A stretch of 57,589 nt of DNA, from contig BBZU01000016.1 of assembly GCA_001304995.1 (NCBI GenBank), positions 1-57,589 of the forward strand, read 5' to 3'. Below the pieces are notes generated by a model. The model was not told the origin of the DNA, did no database searches, and was given only the letters and a program-made list of their open reading frames with translations. A program made the translations under genes and the position numbers. Of this stretch, positions 36,129 to 44,714 are shown piece by piece. This DNA comes from Clostridia bacterium UC5.1-1D10 (lineage in GTDB: Bacteria > Bacillota > Clostridia > Lachnospirales > Anaerotignaceae). How positions within the stretch are numbered: the stretch's first letter is position 1; each line of letters begins with the position of its first letter.

Positions 36129-36130
36129 AT

Positions 36131-36146
36131 ATTTAGCAAGCTAAAT
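36131..36146 (+). promoter_or_regulatory. Probable MarR-family operator
   Basis: ATTTAGCAAGCTAAAT is a perfect 7-bp inverted repeat around AA, beginning two bases after the -10 and covering the start point. TTAGC-N2-GCTAA is close to known SlyA/MarR sites, so autorepression is likely. Confidence 0.7.
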
Positions 36147-36165
36147 AAAAAGAGGTGTATGTTTT

Positions 36166-36597
36166 ATGGACAACAGTTTTCATCACTGCCTGCTTTTGGC
36201 ACAGACAGTGTTTCAAAAACAGGTGGTATTGGAAGCGGCAGAGCAGGGGCTTTTGCCGGGACAGTCAAAAATATTGGATTATTTGCTCAGCCATGACGGC
36301 TGCGAACAGAAAGCGTTGGGAGAAGCTTTCCATCTGGAAGCGGCAACCGTGACGGGAATTCTGCGCAGGATGGATGAGGCTGGGCTCATCGAAAAACATG
36401 TAAAAGAAGGCAACCGAAAATCCCAATATGTATTTTTGACAGAAAAAGGTAGGAAGATGGCTGCCGAAACGGTACGACCCATTATGAAATCCTGTGAAGA
36501 ACGGGCTTTGGATGGAATTACAGAAGAAGAAAAAGCCATTCTTTTGAAAGGGCTGCAAAAAATATACAAGAATATGACGAAGGGAAGCAAAAGATAA
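36166..36597 (+). CDS. MarR-family transcriptional regulator
   Basis: A 143-residue winged-helix repressor. The recognition helix region ALGEAFHLEAATVTGILRRM (about residues 48-67), and the wing with GNRKSQYVFLTEKGRKM, are typical. The start has AGAGGTG upstream; it ends by overlapping the next start codon by one base (TAATG), so the two are translationally coupled. The palindrome at 36131-36146 in its own promoter suggests self-control, probably relieved by a small ligand. Through the shared 184-base intergenic region it might also control the divergent kinase-like gene. Confidence 0.9.
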   Translation: MDNSFHHCLLLAQTVFQKQVVLEAAEQGLLPGQSKILDYLLSHDGCEQKALGEAFHLEAATVTGILRRMDEAGLIEKHVKEGNRKSQYVFLTEKGRKMAAETVRPIMKSCEERALDGITEEEKAILLKGLQKIYKNMTKGSKR

Positions 36598-37883
36598 TGG
36601 AGAAAGCAAAACGGTATATTGTATTTTTTATTGGGTTATTTATCAATGCGCTGGGGATCAGCTTTATTACAAAGGCAGATTTGGGGACATCTCCCATTTC
36701 CAGTATCCCATACACATTGAGTTTGTATTTTCCCTTTACGTTAGGGGAATTTACGGTGGCGTTCAGTGTATTGTTGATTCTGTTACAGATTTTGCTGCTG
36801 CGGAGCAGATTTGAAAAGATACAGTTATTGCAGATACCTGTATCTTTGATTTTTGGGTATTTCATCGACTTTACCATGAATCTGCTGTTCTTTTTGGCGC
36901 CACAGAGTTACCCCACAAAATTGGTTTCTTTGCTCATCGGCTGTTTGATTCTGGGCTTTGGTGTTTATACAGAAGTGCTGGCAAACGTAGTTATGCTGCC
37001 CGGCGAAGGTTTTGTAAAAGCAGTTTGCACAGCTTTCAACCGGGAATTTGCTAAAACGAAAGTATGCTTTGACGCAAGTATGTCCATTGGTGCGGCAGTG
37101 ATTTCTCTGGTATTGTTCCATCACATGGAAGGTGTTAGAGAAGGTACCATCATTTCTGCTTTGCTCATTGGTACCATTGCTGGATTTTATGGCAGAAAAC
37201 TTTCTTTCCTTCCCGGATTGCTTTTTGGGGAAAAGAAATCCGATGAAGAAAAAGAACAGACAGAACCAGAAAATGGTCTGGTTATCACCATTGCCAGAGA
37301 ATATGGCAGCGGCGGACATGACATTGGCAAAGCACTGGCAAAAGAATTGGGCATTCCTTTCTATGACAGAAGCATCATCGATATGACAGCAAAGGAAGGC
37401 GGTTTTTCCAGAGATTTTGTAGAGAAAAACGAACAGGCAGTACATAACCCCGTGCTGCAGAAAGTGCTGGCGCAGTTCTATGTTTATTCCGGTGAAGATG
37501 TGCCGCCGGCAGACAGACTGTTTCTGGCAGAATGGAAAGTGATTTCCGAAATCGCGGCAAAAGGAAGCTGTGTCATTATAGGGCGTTGTGCGGATGTCAT
37601 CCTGCGTCATCGTCCTCATACCATCCGGCTTTTCATCCATGCGCCGGAAGGATTCCGCAGACAACGGGCAGTGACCAGCTATGGCCTGGCAGAAGGGGAA
37701 GCGGCGGAAAAAGTCCGTACTATCAATGAAGAACGGGCGAGACATTACAAAAAATACACAGGCGGCAGCTGGGGCAGTGCGGAAAACTATCATTTATCTG
37801 TGGACAGCTCCCTTTGCGGCGTGGAAGACTGTGCAAAATTGTTGGTAGATTTCGTTCAGAAGGTGGAAAAGAACACACTTTAA
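36597..37883 (+). CDS. YczE-like membrane protein fused to a cytidylate-kinase-like domain
   Basis: 428 residues in one intact frame. Residues 1-210 form five or six membrane helices with the YczE/YitT-like pattern (FITKADLGTSPISSIPYTLS, LPGEGFVKAV). A charged linker (212-226, KKSDEEKEQTEPE) leads to a P-loop kinase-like domain (229-425) with ITIAREYGSGGHDIGKAL, IPFYDRSII, GSCVIIGRCADVIL and HYKKYTGGSWG. The last part is paralogous to the protein at 35382-35981. The kinase part should face the cytoplasm. The substrate and the role of the membrane part are unknown; a membrane-linked nucleotide or metabolite kinase sensed by MarR is a guess. Confidence 0.85.
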   Translation: MEKAKRYIVFFIGLFINALGISFITKADLGTSPISSIPYTLSLYFPFTLGEFTVAFSVLLILLQILLLRSRFEKIQLLQIPVSLIFGYFIDFTMNLLFFLAPQSYPTKLVSLLIGCLILGFGVYTEVLANVVMLPGEGFVKAVCTAFNREFAKTKVCFDASMSIGAAVISLVLFHHMEGVREGTIISALLIGTIAGFYGRKLSFLPGLLFGEKKSDEEKEQTEPENGLVITIAREYGSGGHDIGKALAKELGIPFYDRSIIDMTAKEGGFSRDFVEKNEQAVHNPVLQKVLAQFYVYSGEDVPPADRLFLAEWKVISEIAAKGSCVIIGRCADVILRHRPHTIRLFIHAPEGFRRQRAVTSYGLAEGEAAEKVRTINEERARHYKKYTGGSWGSAENYHLSVDSSLCGVEDCAKLLVDFVQKVEKNTL

Positions 37884-37988
37884 CTCCTTTTCGCAGAAAA
37901 GCCATGTTTTTTGCGGTTAAACTTTACTTTTTCCGCAAAATGGTATGATAGTAGAGGAAAATTTTTATCTGTAAGGAGATTTATCAAT

Positions 37989-39812
37989 ATGGGAGAATCA
38001 ATTACCGGCTTGAAAAGAAGCCACATGTGTTGCCATGTCAATGAAACCATGATTGGTCAGGAAGTGACCGTTATGGGTTGGGTACAGCGTCGCCGTGACC
38101 TGGGTCAGCTGATCTTCATCGCTCTGCGTGACAGAACAGGTCTGGTACAGATTGCCATCGACGGCAATACCGTACCCAAAGAAATTTTTGAAAAAGCTGA
38201 AACCGTTCGCAGTGAGTACACACTGGCTGTACGCGGTATTGTAACCGCTAGAACAGAAGGCAATATCAACCCTAACATGAAAACAGGGAAAATCGAAATC
38301 ATTGCTTCTGAACTGCGTATCCTGTCCGAATCTGAAACAACACCTTTCCAGATTGAAGACAACATCACAGTCAAAGATGATCTGCGTCTGAAATACAGAT
38401 ATCTGGATCTGAGAAGACCTTGCCAGCTGAAGAACATCGTTCTGCGTCATCAGGTGGTACAGGCTCTCCGTGCCTTCCTGAACAACGAAGGCTTCCTGGA
38501 AATCGAAACACCTATTCTGGGCAAATCCACACCTGAAGGCGCCAGAGACTATCTGGTTCCCAGCCGTGTGCATCCCGGTAACTTCTACGGTCTGCCTCAG
38601 TCCCCTCAGCTCTACAAACAGCTGCTGATGGTTTCTGGTATGGATCGTTATTACCAGATTGCAAAATGCTTCCGTGACGAAGACCTGCGTGCAGACAGAC
38701 AGCCTGAATTCACACAGGTGGACATGGAACTGTCCTTCATTGATGTGGACGATATCATCGACATCAACGAAAGACTGATGCAGAAAGTATTCAAAGACAT
38801 CATGAATGTAGACGTGCAGCTGCCTTTGCAGCGCATGACTTATAAAGAAGCTATGGAACGCTTCGGTTCCGATAAGCCCGACGTACGTTTTGGCATGGAA
38901 CTGGTAAACATTTCCGATGTAGTAGCCGGCACAGACTTTGTGGTATTCAAATCCGCACTGGAAGCTGGCGGCAGTGTGCGTGCCATCAACGCAAAAGGCT
39001 GCGGCTCTTTCCCCAGAAAGAAAATCGACTCTCTGGTTGAATTTGTAAAAACATATCGTGCAAAAGGTCTGGCTTGGATTGTTGTCAACGAAGATGGCAG
39101 TCTGAAATCCCAGATTGCAAAATTCTTCACACCTGAAAAACTGCAGGAAATCGTGGATAAAATGGAAGGTAAACCCGGCGACTTGATTCTGATTTGCGCA
39201 GATCAGGACAAAGTAGTATTCGACTCTCTGGGTGCTCTGCGTCTGGAACTGTCCAAGATGCTGGAACTGACCAGACCTGACGATTTCCGTTTCCTGTGGA
39301 TCACAGAATTCCCTATGTTGGAATGGGACGAAGAAGAAAACAGATTTGTGGCAGTACACCATCCGTTCACAGCACCTATGGATGAAGACCTGGAACTGCT
39401 GGATACAAACCCCGGCGCTGTTCGTGCGAAAGCATACGACATCGTACTGAACGGTTACGAACTGGGCGGCGGCTCCATCAGAATCCACCGCAGAGATATC
39501 CAGCAGAAAATGTTCGAACTGCTGGGCTTCACACAGGAAGACGCTCAGGAACGTTTCGGTTTCCTGTTGGATGCCTTCAAATACGGCGTACCCCCTCATG
39601 GCGGTCTGGCATTCGGTCTGGACAGAATTATCATGCTCATGAGCAATGCGCCTAGCATTCGTGACGTTATCGCATTCCCTAAGGTAAAGGATGCTTCCTG
39701 CCCTATGACAGATGCGCCTAACGTGGTAGACCAGAAACAGCTGGATGAACTGGCAATCTGCTTCAACGAAGAAATTCTGAAAGCGGCTGCGGCAGAAACA
39801 GAAGAAGCGTAA
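37989..39812 (+). CDS. aspS: Aspartyl-tRNA synthetase
   Basis: A 607-residue class IIb synthetase of the bacterial type: an OB-fold anticodon domain at the start (VTVMGWVQRRRDLGQLIFI), class II motif 2 (FRDEDLRADRQPEFTQVDME), the GAD insertion domain in the middle (about 290-420), and motif 3 (GLAFGLDRIIMLM). ATG 37989 follows TAAGGAGA; an in-frame ATG at 37911 lies within the intergenic region without a site. No T-box is seen. A TATGAT at 37944-37949 may be its -10, but the -35 is weak. Confidence 0.96.
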   Translation: MGESITGLKRSHMCCHVNETMIGQEVTVMGWVQRRRDLGQLIFIALRDRTGLVQIAIDGNTVPKEIFEKAETVRSEYTLAVRGIVTARTEGNINPNMKTGKIEIIASELRILSESETTPFQIEDNITVKDDLRLKYRYLDLRRPCQLKNIVLRHQVVQALRAFLNNEGFLEIETPILGKSTPEGARDYLVPSRVHPGNFYGLPQSPQLYKQLLMVSGMDRYYQIAKCFRDEDLRADRQPEFTQVDMELSFIDVDDIIDINERLMQKVFKDIMNVDVQLPLQRMTYKEAMERFGSDKPDVRFGMELVNISDVVAGTDFVVFKSALEAGGSVRAINAKGCGSFPRKKIDSLVEFVKTYRAKGLAWIVVNEDGSLKSQIAKFFTPEKLQEIVDKMEGKPGDLILICADQDKVVFDSLGALRLELSKMLELTRPDDFRFLWITEFPMLEWDEEENRFVAVHHPFTAPMDEDLELLDTNPGAVRAKAYDIVLNGYELGGGSIRIHRRDIQQKMFELLGFTQEDAQERFGFLLDAFKYGVPPHGGLAFGLDRIIMLMSNAPSIRDVIAFPKVKDASCPMTDAPNVVDQKQLDELAICFNEEILKAAAAETEEA

Positions 39813-39836
39813 GGAAATATGAATATGTAAGCAGGC

Positions 39837-39878
39837 AAAGGGGCTTGTTGTTTGTAAACACAGACGACAGCCCCTTTT
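39837..39878 (+). terminator. Intrinsic terminator of aspS
   Basis: AAAGGGGCT pairs with AGCCCCTTT around a partly paired loop and runs into TTTTTG. Confidence 0.85.
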
Positions 39879-39903
39879 TGTTTTGCAGAGATAAATTTCG
39901 GCA

Positions 39904-39933
39904 TAAAAAATCATCTCGGATGAGATGATTTTA
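39904..39933 (-). terminator. Intrinsic terminator of the nucleotidyltransferase-like gene
   Basis: The hairpin AAAATCATCTC/GAGATGATTTT with a four-base loop touches the stop codon of the minus-strand gene. Confidence 0.8.
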
Positions 39934-40544
39934 TGGTTTGATTTCCAGAACAGCACTGGAAAAGGAGTCGGTAATGTGTTTGAGAAGGTTTTCGTTTAAT
40001 CCGATTTGCTTCATTTTCTGTAAATCCCCTTGGTCTTTGGGTCGGTTCTTTCGGCTCTTTTTGGCATAAACAAATTCCAGAGAGGTACAATACAGCTTTT
40101 GCCCATCAGATAGGGCGTAGGCAGTGATGTAATCTTCTGGTGAAAGATTCGGCAGGCAGAGAGTTACAAGGCTGTCTTTGGTGCTGAAATCAGCAGTGGT
40201 AAAATCCCGTTGGTAAAGGTTGTTGTTTTCCTCAAAAAAAGGCGTAAAGCTGACAGGCAGACCATCCAGAAAGACTTCTGTGCCAAAATCTATCTTTTCT
40301 TGATTGCAGGAGAGGAAAAGAGAATCATGGGTTTGGTCATAAAGTCCCTGATCTTTTAGAAAAGTACGGACGGTTTCCATTTCTGAAAGAGGAACCACGA
40401 AATCAATATCGCTGTGGAGCCGATTGGAATTTTCGCCGGAAATCACCCAAGGTGCCAGACCTCCCGCAAGAAATATTTTGCCCTTCAGTTTTGGATGAAG
40501 TCCGAAGGCAAGGGCTTTTTTTTCACAAGATCACAGGGAAACAT
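39931..40544 (-). CDS. Nucleotidyltransferase-superfamily protein (frameshifted in this sequence)
   Basis: 204 residues when restored. From ATG 40544 (AAAGGAGA upstream on the minus strand) the frame runs MFPCDLVKKK; adding one A to the eight-base run at 40516-40523 continues it as ALAFGLHPKLKGKIFLAGG and into NRLHSDIDFVVP. This gives the superfamily pattern of a GG pair followed by DxD (SDIDFVV), the metal-binding aspartates of MNT/ANT-type nucleotidyltransferases. The C-terminal half (TLCLPNLSPEDYITAYAL, KDQGDLQKMKQIG) resembles stand-alone antibiotic or toxin-antitoxin nucleotidyltransferases. The substrate is unknown and no partner gene lies beside it. Confidence 0.75.
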
Positions 40545-40642
40545 ATCTATTCTCCTTTCTGGTGGCTGCATGATTTTTCTATCTCCCATCATAGGACATC
40601 CGAAGGGAAGACGCAATATTTCGGCAGGATTTTTGTTTTGTA

Positions 40643-40671
40643 TTGTATTTTTTGGCATAAACATATAAAAT
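40643..40671 (+). promoter_or_regulatory. SigA-type promoter of the dipeptidase operon
   Basis: TTGTAT (40643-40648), 17 bases, TAAAAT (40666-40671), 30 bases before the dipeptidase start. Confidence 0.65.
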
Positions 40672-40701
40672 GGAAAAGAAGTACAGAAAAAGGAGGAGCC
40701 T

Positions 40702-41635
40702 ATGAAAAGCTATGCAGATGCCCATTGTGATACTGTGGTGAAAGCCATGGAAGAGGGAGAGAATATGCTGGAATTTTCGGGACAGCTGAATCTGGAAAAA
40801 CTTGCTGCCTATGGTTCGGCAGTGCAGATTTTTGCCATTTGGCTGGAACCGAAGTACTATTCCATTGCCATGCGGCAGACCGTGAAATATCTGGACTATT
40901 ATCTGGAACAGATGGAGCGGTACAAAGACCGTGTGGGCATGGTGAAACGATTTTCGGATATTCTGGAAAATAAAAAACAGGGCAGGCTCTCTGCCATATT
41001 ATCTCTGGAAGGCGGCGAAGCTGGAAGGAGAAATCGCTGCTCTGCGGATGTATCATCGTATGGGTGTAAGGCTCATGACACTGACGTGGAATCACAGAAA
41101 CGCTCTGGCAGATGGTGTAGCGGAAAGAGGCACTGGCGGTGGATTGACCACCTTTGGCAAAGCAGTTGTGAAAGAAATGGAACGACTGGGTATGCTGGTG
41201 GATGTATCCCATTTGACAGACGCTGGGTTTTACGATGTGGCAAAAATGGCGGAACAGCCTTTTGTGGCAAGCCATTCCAATGCACGGGCAATTTGTCCCC
41301 ATCCACGGAATCTGACAGACGAACAGCTGAAAATCATTGGAGAAATGGATGGTTTTGTGGGACTGAATTTTTTCCCACCTTTTGTAGGAGAGAAAGACAC
41401 AGTGACACAGGATGATCTGCTGCGGCAGCTGACACACATGCTGGACATGGCTGGTGAGGACGCTGTGGGACTAGGCAGTGATTTTGACGGCATTGACGTA
41501 ACGCCCACAGACCTGCGTGCAGTGGAAGATATGGCACTTTTTCTGGAACGGATGGAACAGGAATTTGGGAGCCATCTGGCGGAAAAAATACGAGAGAAAA
41601 ATTTCCTGCGGGTGGCAGAAAGGGTATGGAAATAA
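40702..41635 (+). CDS. Membrane dipeptidase, peptidase family M19 (frameshifted in this sequence)
   Basis: About 311 residues when restored. Zinc dipeptidases of this family cut dipeptides, including D-amino acid types. The N-terminal HCD (ADAHCDT) and EGG supply metal ligands; the C-terminal part has DVSHLTD, ASHSNARAICPHPRNL and GLGSDFDGID. The frame changes near 41018-41022. Restoring a lost GC (GAAGCTGG to GAAGCGCTGG) gives the family motif EGGEALEGE; a single extra base is the other reading. AAAAGGAGGAG precedes ATG 40702. There is no signal peptide, so it is cytoplasmic despite the family name. Confidence 0.9.
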
Positions 41636-41644
41636 GGAGGTAAC

Positions 41645-42157
41645 ATGAAACGGGTTATTATCAGCGTTGTGCTGCTTTTTGTCATTGCCGGATTGTTCCT
41701 TGTGAGCATCAATGGCGTTAGACCGCATCCTTATACAGAGGCGGAGCTGGAAACAGTCTTTCTGGAAAAGGCTGAGGAAAATGGCCTTTCTTTGGAAGAA
41801 GGCTATGAAGTAGTTGAGAAAAAACATGCCAACAGCATGACTTATCTGATGGAAGATGTCAACGGCAATCATGCGTGGGGAACCTATGTAATGACACCAC
41901 TGACAGAAAAGTATAAATCTTATGATTTTTACACAGATCAGATGAATCTGGTGGAAGGCAGTCCTTATACTTATATGGTAAACGACGGCATTATGAAATA
42001 TGACATCACTGTGTCTTTTGATGGAGATCTTTCTATTGAAGGCTCTGAAAAAGCACAGTCTGTACTGTCTTTGAAAATGCTGTCCATGAGTTTTGGTATT
42101 ATGGTAATTCTTGCAAATCTGGTGCTGAATGGTGCCAGAAAAAGCAAATTTGATTAA
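41645..42157 (+). CDS. Conserved hypothetical membrane protein
   Basis: 170 residues. An N-terminal helix (about 3-21) and a C-terminal helix (about 146-163) flank a soluble, acidic middle domain of some 120 residues with many Tyr and Glu and no cysteine, so the middle probably lies outside the membrane. I do not recognise the family. GGAGGTAAC precedes ATG 41645, 9 bases after the dipeptidase stop, and the aminotransferase follows after 23 bases, so it is likely part of the same message. Its role is unknown. Confidence 0.75.
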   Translation: MKRVIISVVLLFVIAGLFLVSINGVRPHPYTEAELETVFLEKAEENGLSLEEGYEVVEKKHANSMTYLMEDVNGNHAWGTYVMTPLTEKYKSYDFYTDQMNLVEGSPYTYMVNDGIMKYDITVSFDGDLSIEGSEKAQSVLSLKMLSMSFGIMVILANLVLNGARKSKFD

Positions 42158-42180
42158 ACAAAAGAAATGAGGTAAGAGAA

Positions 42181-43377
42181 ATGGAAGTATCAAGAAGAGC
42201 ACAAAGCATCAAAGCATCCAGCACCCTGGCAATCTCCGCAAAAGCGGCAGAACTGAAAGCACAGGGCAAGGATATGGTTACATTTGGCGTAGGGGAACCT
42301 GATTTTGACACCCCTGCACATATTAGAGAAGCAGCGAAAAAAGCCATTGATGAAGGCAAAACAAGATATACACCTGCGGCAGGTACGCCTGCACTGCGGA
42401 AAGCTGTTTGCGACAAGCTGAAAAAAGACAACGGTCTGGACTATGAACCTGCACAGGTAGTCATCAGCAACGGCGCAAAACACTCCCTCATGAACGCGTT
42501 TATGGCAATTCTGAACGAAGGTGATGAAGTCATCATTCCCGCACCTTTTTGGCTGAGCTATGCGGAAATGGTTAAAATCGCCGGCGGTGTGCCTGTGGTG
42601 GTACACACAAAGAAAGAAAACAACTTTATGCTGACAAAAGAAGAACTGGAAGGCGCTTACACAGCAAAAACAAAAGCACTGATCCTGACTAGTCCTTCCA
42701 ATCCCACCGGCATGATCTCCTCTCTGGAAGATTTGCAGATGGTGGCTGACTTTGCGGTAGCTCATGATATTTTCGTGATTTCCGATGAAATTTATGAAAA
42801 ACTTATTTACGATGAAGGCAAAAAACATATCAGCATTGCTTCTTTGGGCAAAGAAATTTATGACAGAACCATCGTCATCAACGGTGTTTCCAAAAGCTAT
42901 GCCATGACAGGCTGGAGAATTGGTTTTGCGGCTGCGCCTCTGGAAGTGGCAAAACTCATGGCTTCCTTGCAGTCCCACATGGCTTCCAACCCCAACTCCA
43001 TTGCACAGGAAGCAACACTGGCTGCACTGAAAGGCCCTCAGGACTGCGTAACAGAAATGTGCAAAGAATTCAAGAAAAGAAGAGATTACATCTATGAAAG
43101 AGAAGAAGCCATTCCCATGATTTCCGCGCTGAAACCGGAAGGCGCATTCTATCTGTTTGTGGATGTATCCGGCACTTACGGGAAAAGCTATGAAGGCACA
43201 GAAATCCATTCTGCGGCAGATTTTGCTGCAATTCTGATTGCGGAAAAATATGTGGCAGTGGTACCTTGCGCAGACTTTGGTATGCCTGATTATATCCGTC
43301 TGTCCTACGCAACAGATATGGAACAGATCAAAAAAGGCATGGATCGCATCGAAGAAATGGTAAAAGCACTGGCATAA
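42181..43377 (+). CDS. PLP-dependent aminotransferase, aspartate aminotransferase-like (class I)
   Basis: A 398-residue fold-type I enzyme of the AspB/AspC Ib group. Marks are GVGEPDFDTP at the N-terminus, SPSNPTGM near 178, the ISDEIYEKL segment with the cofactor Asp and Tyr, the Schiff-base lysine in VSKSYAMTGWRIG, and IRLSYAT with the carboxylate-binding Arg. It is complete. Aspartate/2-oxoglutarate transamination is the usual reaction, though some members also act on aromatic acids. It is only distantly related to the aminotransferase at 17284. TGAGGTAAGAGA serves as ribosome site. Confidence 0.92.
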   Translation: MEVSRRAQSIKASSTLAISAKAAELKAQGKDMVTFGVGEPDFDTPAHIREAAKKAIDEGKTRYTPAAGTPALRKAVCDKLKKDNGLDYEPAQVVISNGAKHSLMNAFMAILNEGDEVIIPAPFWLSYAEMVKIAGGVPVVVHTKKENNFMLTKEELEGAYTAKTKALILTSPSNPTGMISSLEDLQMVADFAVAHDIFVISDEIYEKLIYDEGKKHISIASLGKEIYDRTIVINGVSKSYAMTGWRIGFAAAPLEVAKLMASLQSHMASNPNSIAQEATLAALKGPQDCVTEMCKEFKKRRDYIYEREEAIPMISALKPEGAFYLFVDVSGTYGKSYEGTEIHSAADFAAILIAEKYVAVVPCADFGMPDYIRLSYATDMEQIKKGMDRIEEMVKALA

Positions 43378-43397
43378 ATCCATAAGGAGATGGCAAT

Positions 43398-43928
43398 ATG
43401 AGCTATGAAGTGTTGGAAAGTAAACTGACTTATGAAGGCAAGATTGTAAAGGTAACAGTGGATAAGCTGCAGATGCCTGATGGCAAAGCGGCTTACCGTG
43501 AAACAGTTATCCGTGGCAAAAACGCGGCGGCAGCGCTGGCAGTAGACGCAGAAGGCAAGATCATTTTTGTAAGACAGTATCGTCATGCTTTTAAAGAAAT
43601 GCTGCTGGAAATCCCTGCGGGAGTGCTGGAAGAAGGGGAAGAACCCAGCGAAGGCATCAAACGGGAACTGGCAGAAGAAACTGGCAATCTGGCAGGTAAT
43701 ATGGAATTTATCTGTGAAATCTACCCAACAGTTGGATTCTGCACAGAGAAGATCTTCCTGTATTTTGCTTCTGATTTGACCCCCTGCCCTTGTTGTTTCG
43801 ATGAGGATGAGTTCATTGAAGTGGAACGGTATACACCGGAAGAAGCCATGGAAATGATCTACAAAGGTGAAATCAAGGATGCAAAGACCGTTGCGGCAAT
43901 TTTTGCGTATATGACCAGACATAAATAA
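43398..43928 (+). CDS. nudF: Nudix hydrolase, ADP-ribose pyrophosphatase type
   Basis: A 176-residue enzyme that splits ADP-ribose to AMP and ribose 5-phosphate. The Nudix box reads GVLEEGEEPSEGIKRELAEE followed by TG, matching GX5EX7REUXEEXGU (about residues 74-96). The ADPRase-specific proline downstream of the box falls in the IYPTVGF stretch. AAGGAGATGG precedes the start. It is one of a row of closely spaced genes (40702-44577). In Bacillus a nudF gene lies near spoIIM and a xerD-like recombinase (ripX), and the same neighbourhood appears here. Confidence 0.93.
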   Translation: MSYEVLESKLTYEGKIVKVTVDKLQMPDGKAAYRETVIRGKNAAAALAVDAEGKIIFVRQYRHAFKEMLLEIPAGVLEEGEEPSEGIKRELAEETGNLAGNMEFICEIYPTVGFCTEKIFLYFASDLTPCPCCFDEDEFIEVERYTPEEAMEMIYKGEIKDAKTVAAIFAYMTRHK

Positions 43929-43981
43929 AAAAGACGAGCCATAACCTTGTAACAGGAGAAAAAATGTGATGAGGTGAGGCT

Positions 43982-44577
43982 ATGTATCCAAAAAAGAAAA
44001 CACCGGCAGAAAGAGGGCAAATGATTTTTATGATTGTTTGCCTTTCTTTTTTGTTGGGAACCATTGGCGGTGCGGTGGCCGCCAATTTGGCAGGACGGAG
44101 CGGTGAGGAAACGCTGGTGCGTTTTTTGCAGGAGCATTTGACGGCAGGTGGAGATTCCTCTTTCTGGTATACCTTCTGGAAATACATGAAGTATGATCTG
44201 CTCATCTGGGCGGGGGATGGCTTTCTATGGGGGTATTTATTTCCGGCTGTGTCTGTCTGTTCAGGGGAATTTCTCTGGGGTTTACGGCGGCAATGCTCAT
44301 GGCAAGCTATGGCGGCAAAGGGGTATGGTTGACCATATTAGGGATTTTGCCCCAGAATCTGCTGTTGATTCCGGCGTATGTTGCCATGACAACAGTGGCG
44401 GTGTATTACCTCTTTGCATGGGGAGAAGAAGGCAGCAGAAAAGGTGTCAGTAAGCGAGAAAAACGGCGTCGGCAGACAGAATACTGTATATTATTAGTGG
44501 CGTCCATTTTGCCTATTGTGGTGGCAAGTGGTGTGGAAGTGGGGCTGATTCCAGCTTTTATGGCGTATTTAACCTAA
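43982..44577 (+). CDS. spoIIM: Stage II sporulation protein M (frameshifted in this sequence)
   Basis: 198 residues when restored. It is a polytopic membrane protein of the SpoIIM/DUF95 family needed with SpoIID and SpoIIP for engulfment. The first 77 residues (helix at about 13-34) join the rest when one G is added to the G5 run at 44212-44216, giving LIWAGGWLSMGVFISG; the following SLGFTAAMLM and LPQNLLLIPAYV segments are typical. Ribosome site GATGAGGTGAG. Its place between nudF and xerD supports the call and indicates a spore former. Confidence 0.85.
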
Positions 44578-44643
44578 AAATGTACGAGAAAAAAGGTCAG
44601 AATGGAGAATTTTGCAGGAACAGTGGAAAATTATGAAAAAATG

Positions 44644-44672
44644 TCGACAATTATGAAAAAAGTATTTATAAT
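44644..44672 (+). promoter_or_regulatory. SigA-type promoter of xerD
   Basis: TCGACA (44644-44649), 17 bases, TATAAT (44667-44672), 42 bases before the start. Two copies of ATTATGAAAAAA flank the -35 box. Confidence 0.75.
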
Positions 44673-44714
44673 TTATGAAAGACTATGTCTTTTTGATTTG
44701 AAGGGGTTATGAAT

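Noticed and set aside
37909-37940. TTTTGCGG/CCGCAAAA inverted repeat before aspS as a terminator or T-box part
   Set aside because: It has a long A/T loop, no T run on the right side and no T-box sequence; it may be chance.
44630-44663. Direct repeat ATTATGAAAAAA around the xerD -35 box as a CRISPR or iteron
   Set aside because: Only two copies in very A-rich sequence; no spacer series.
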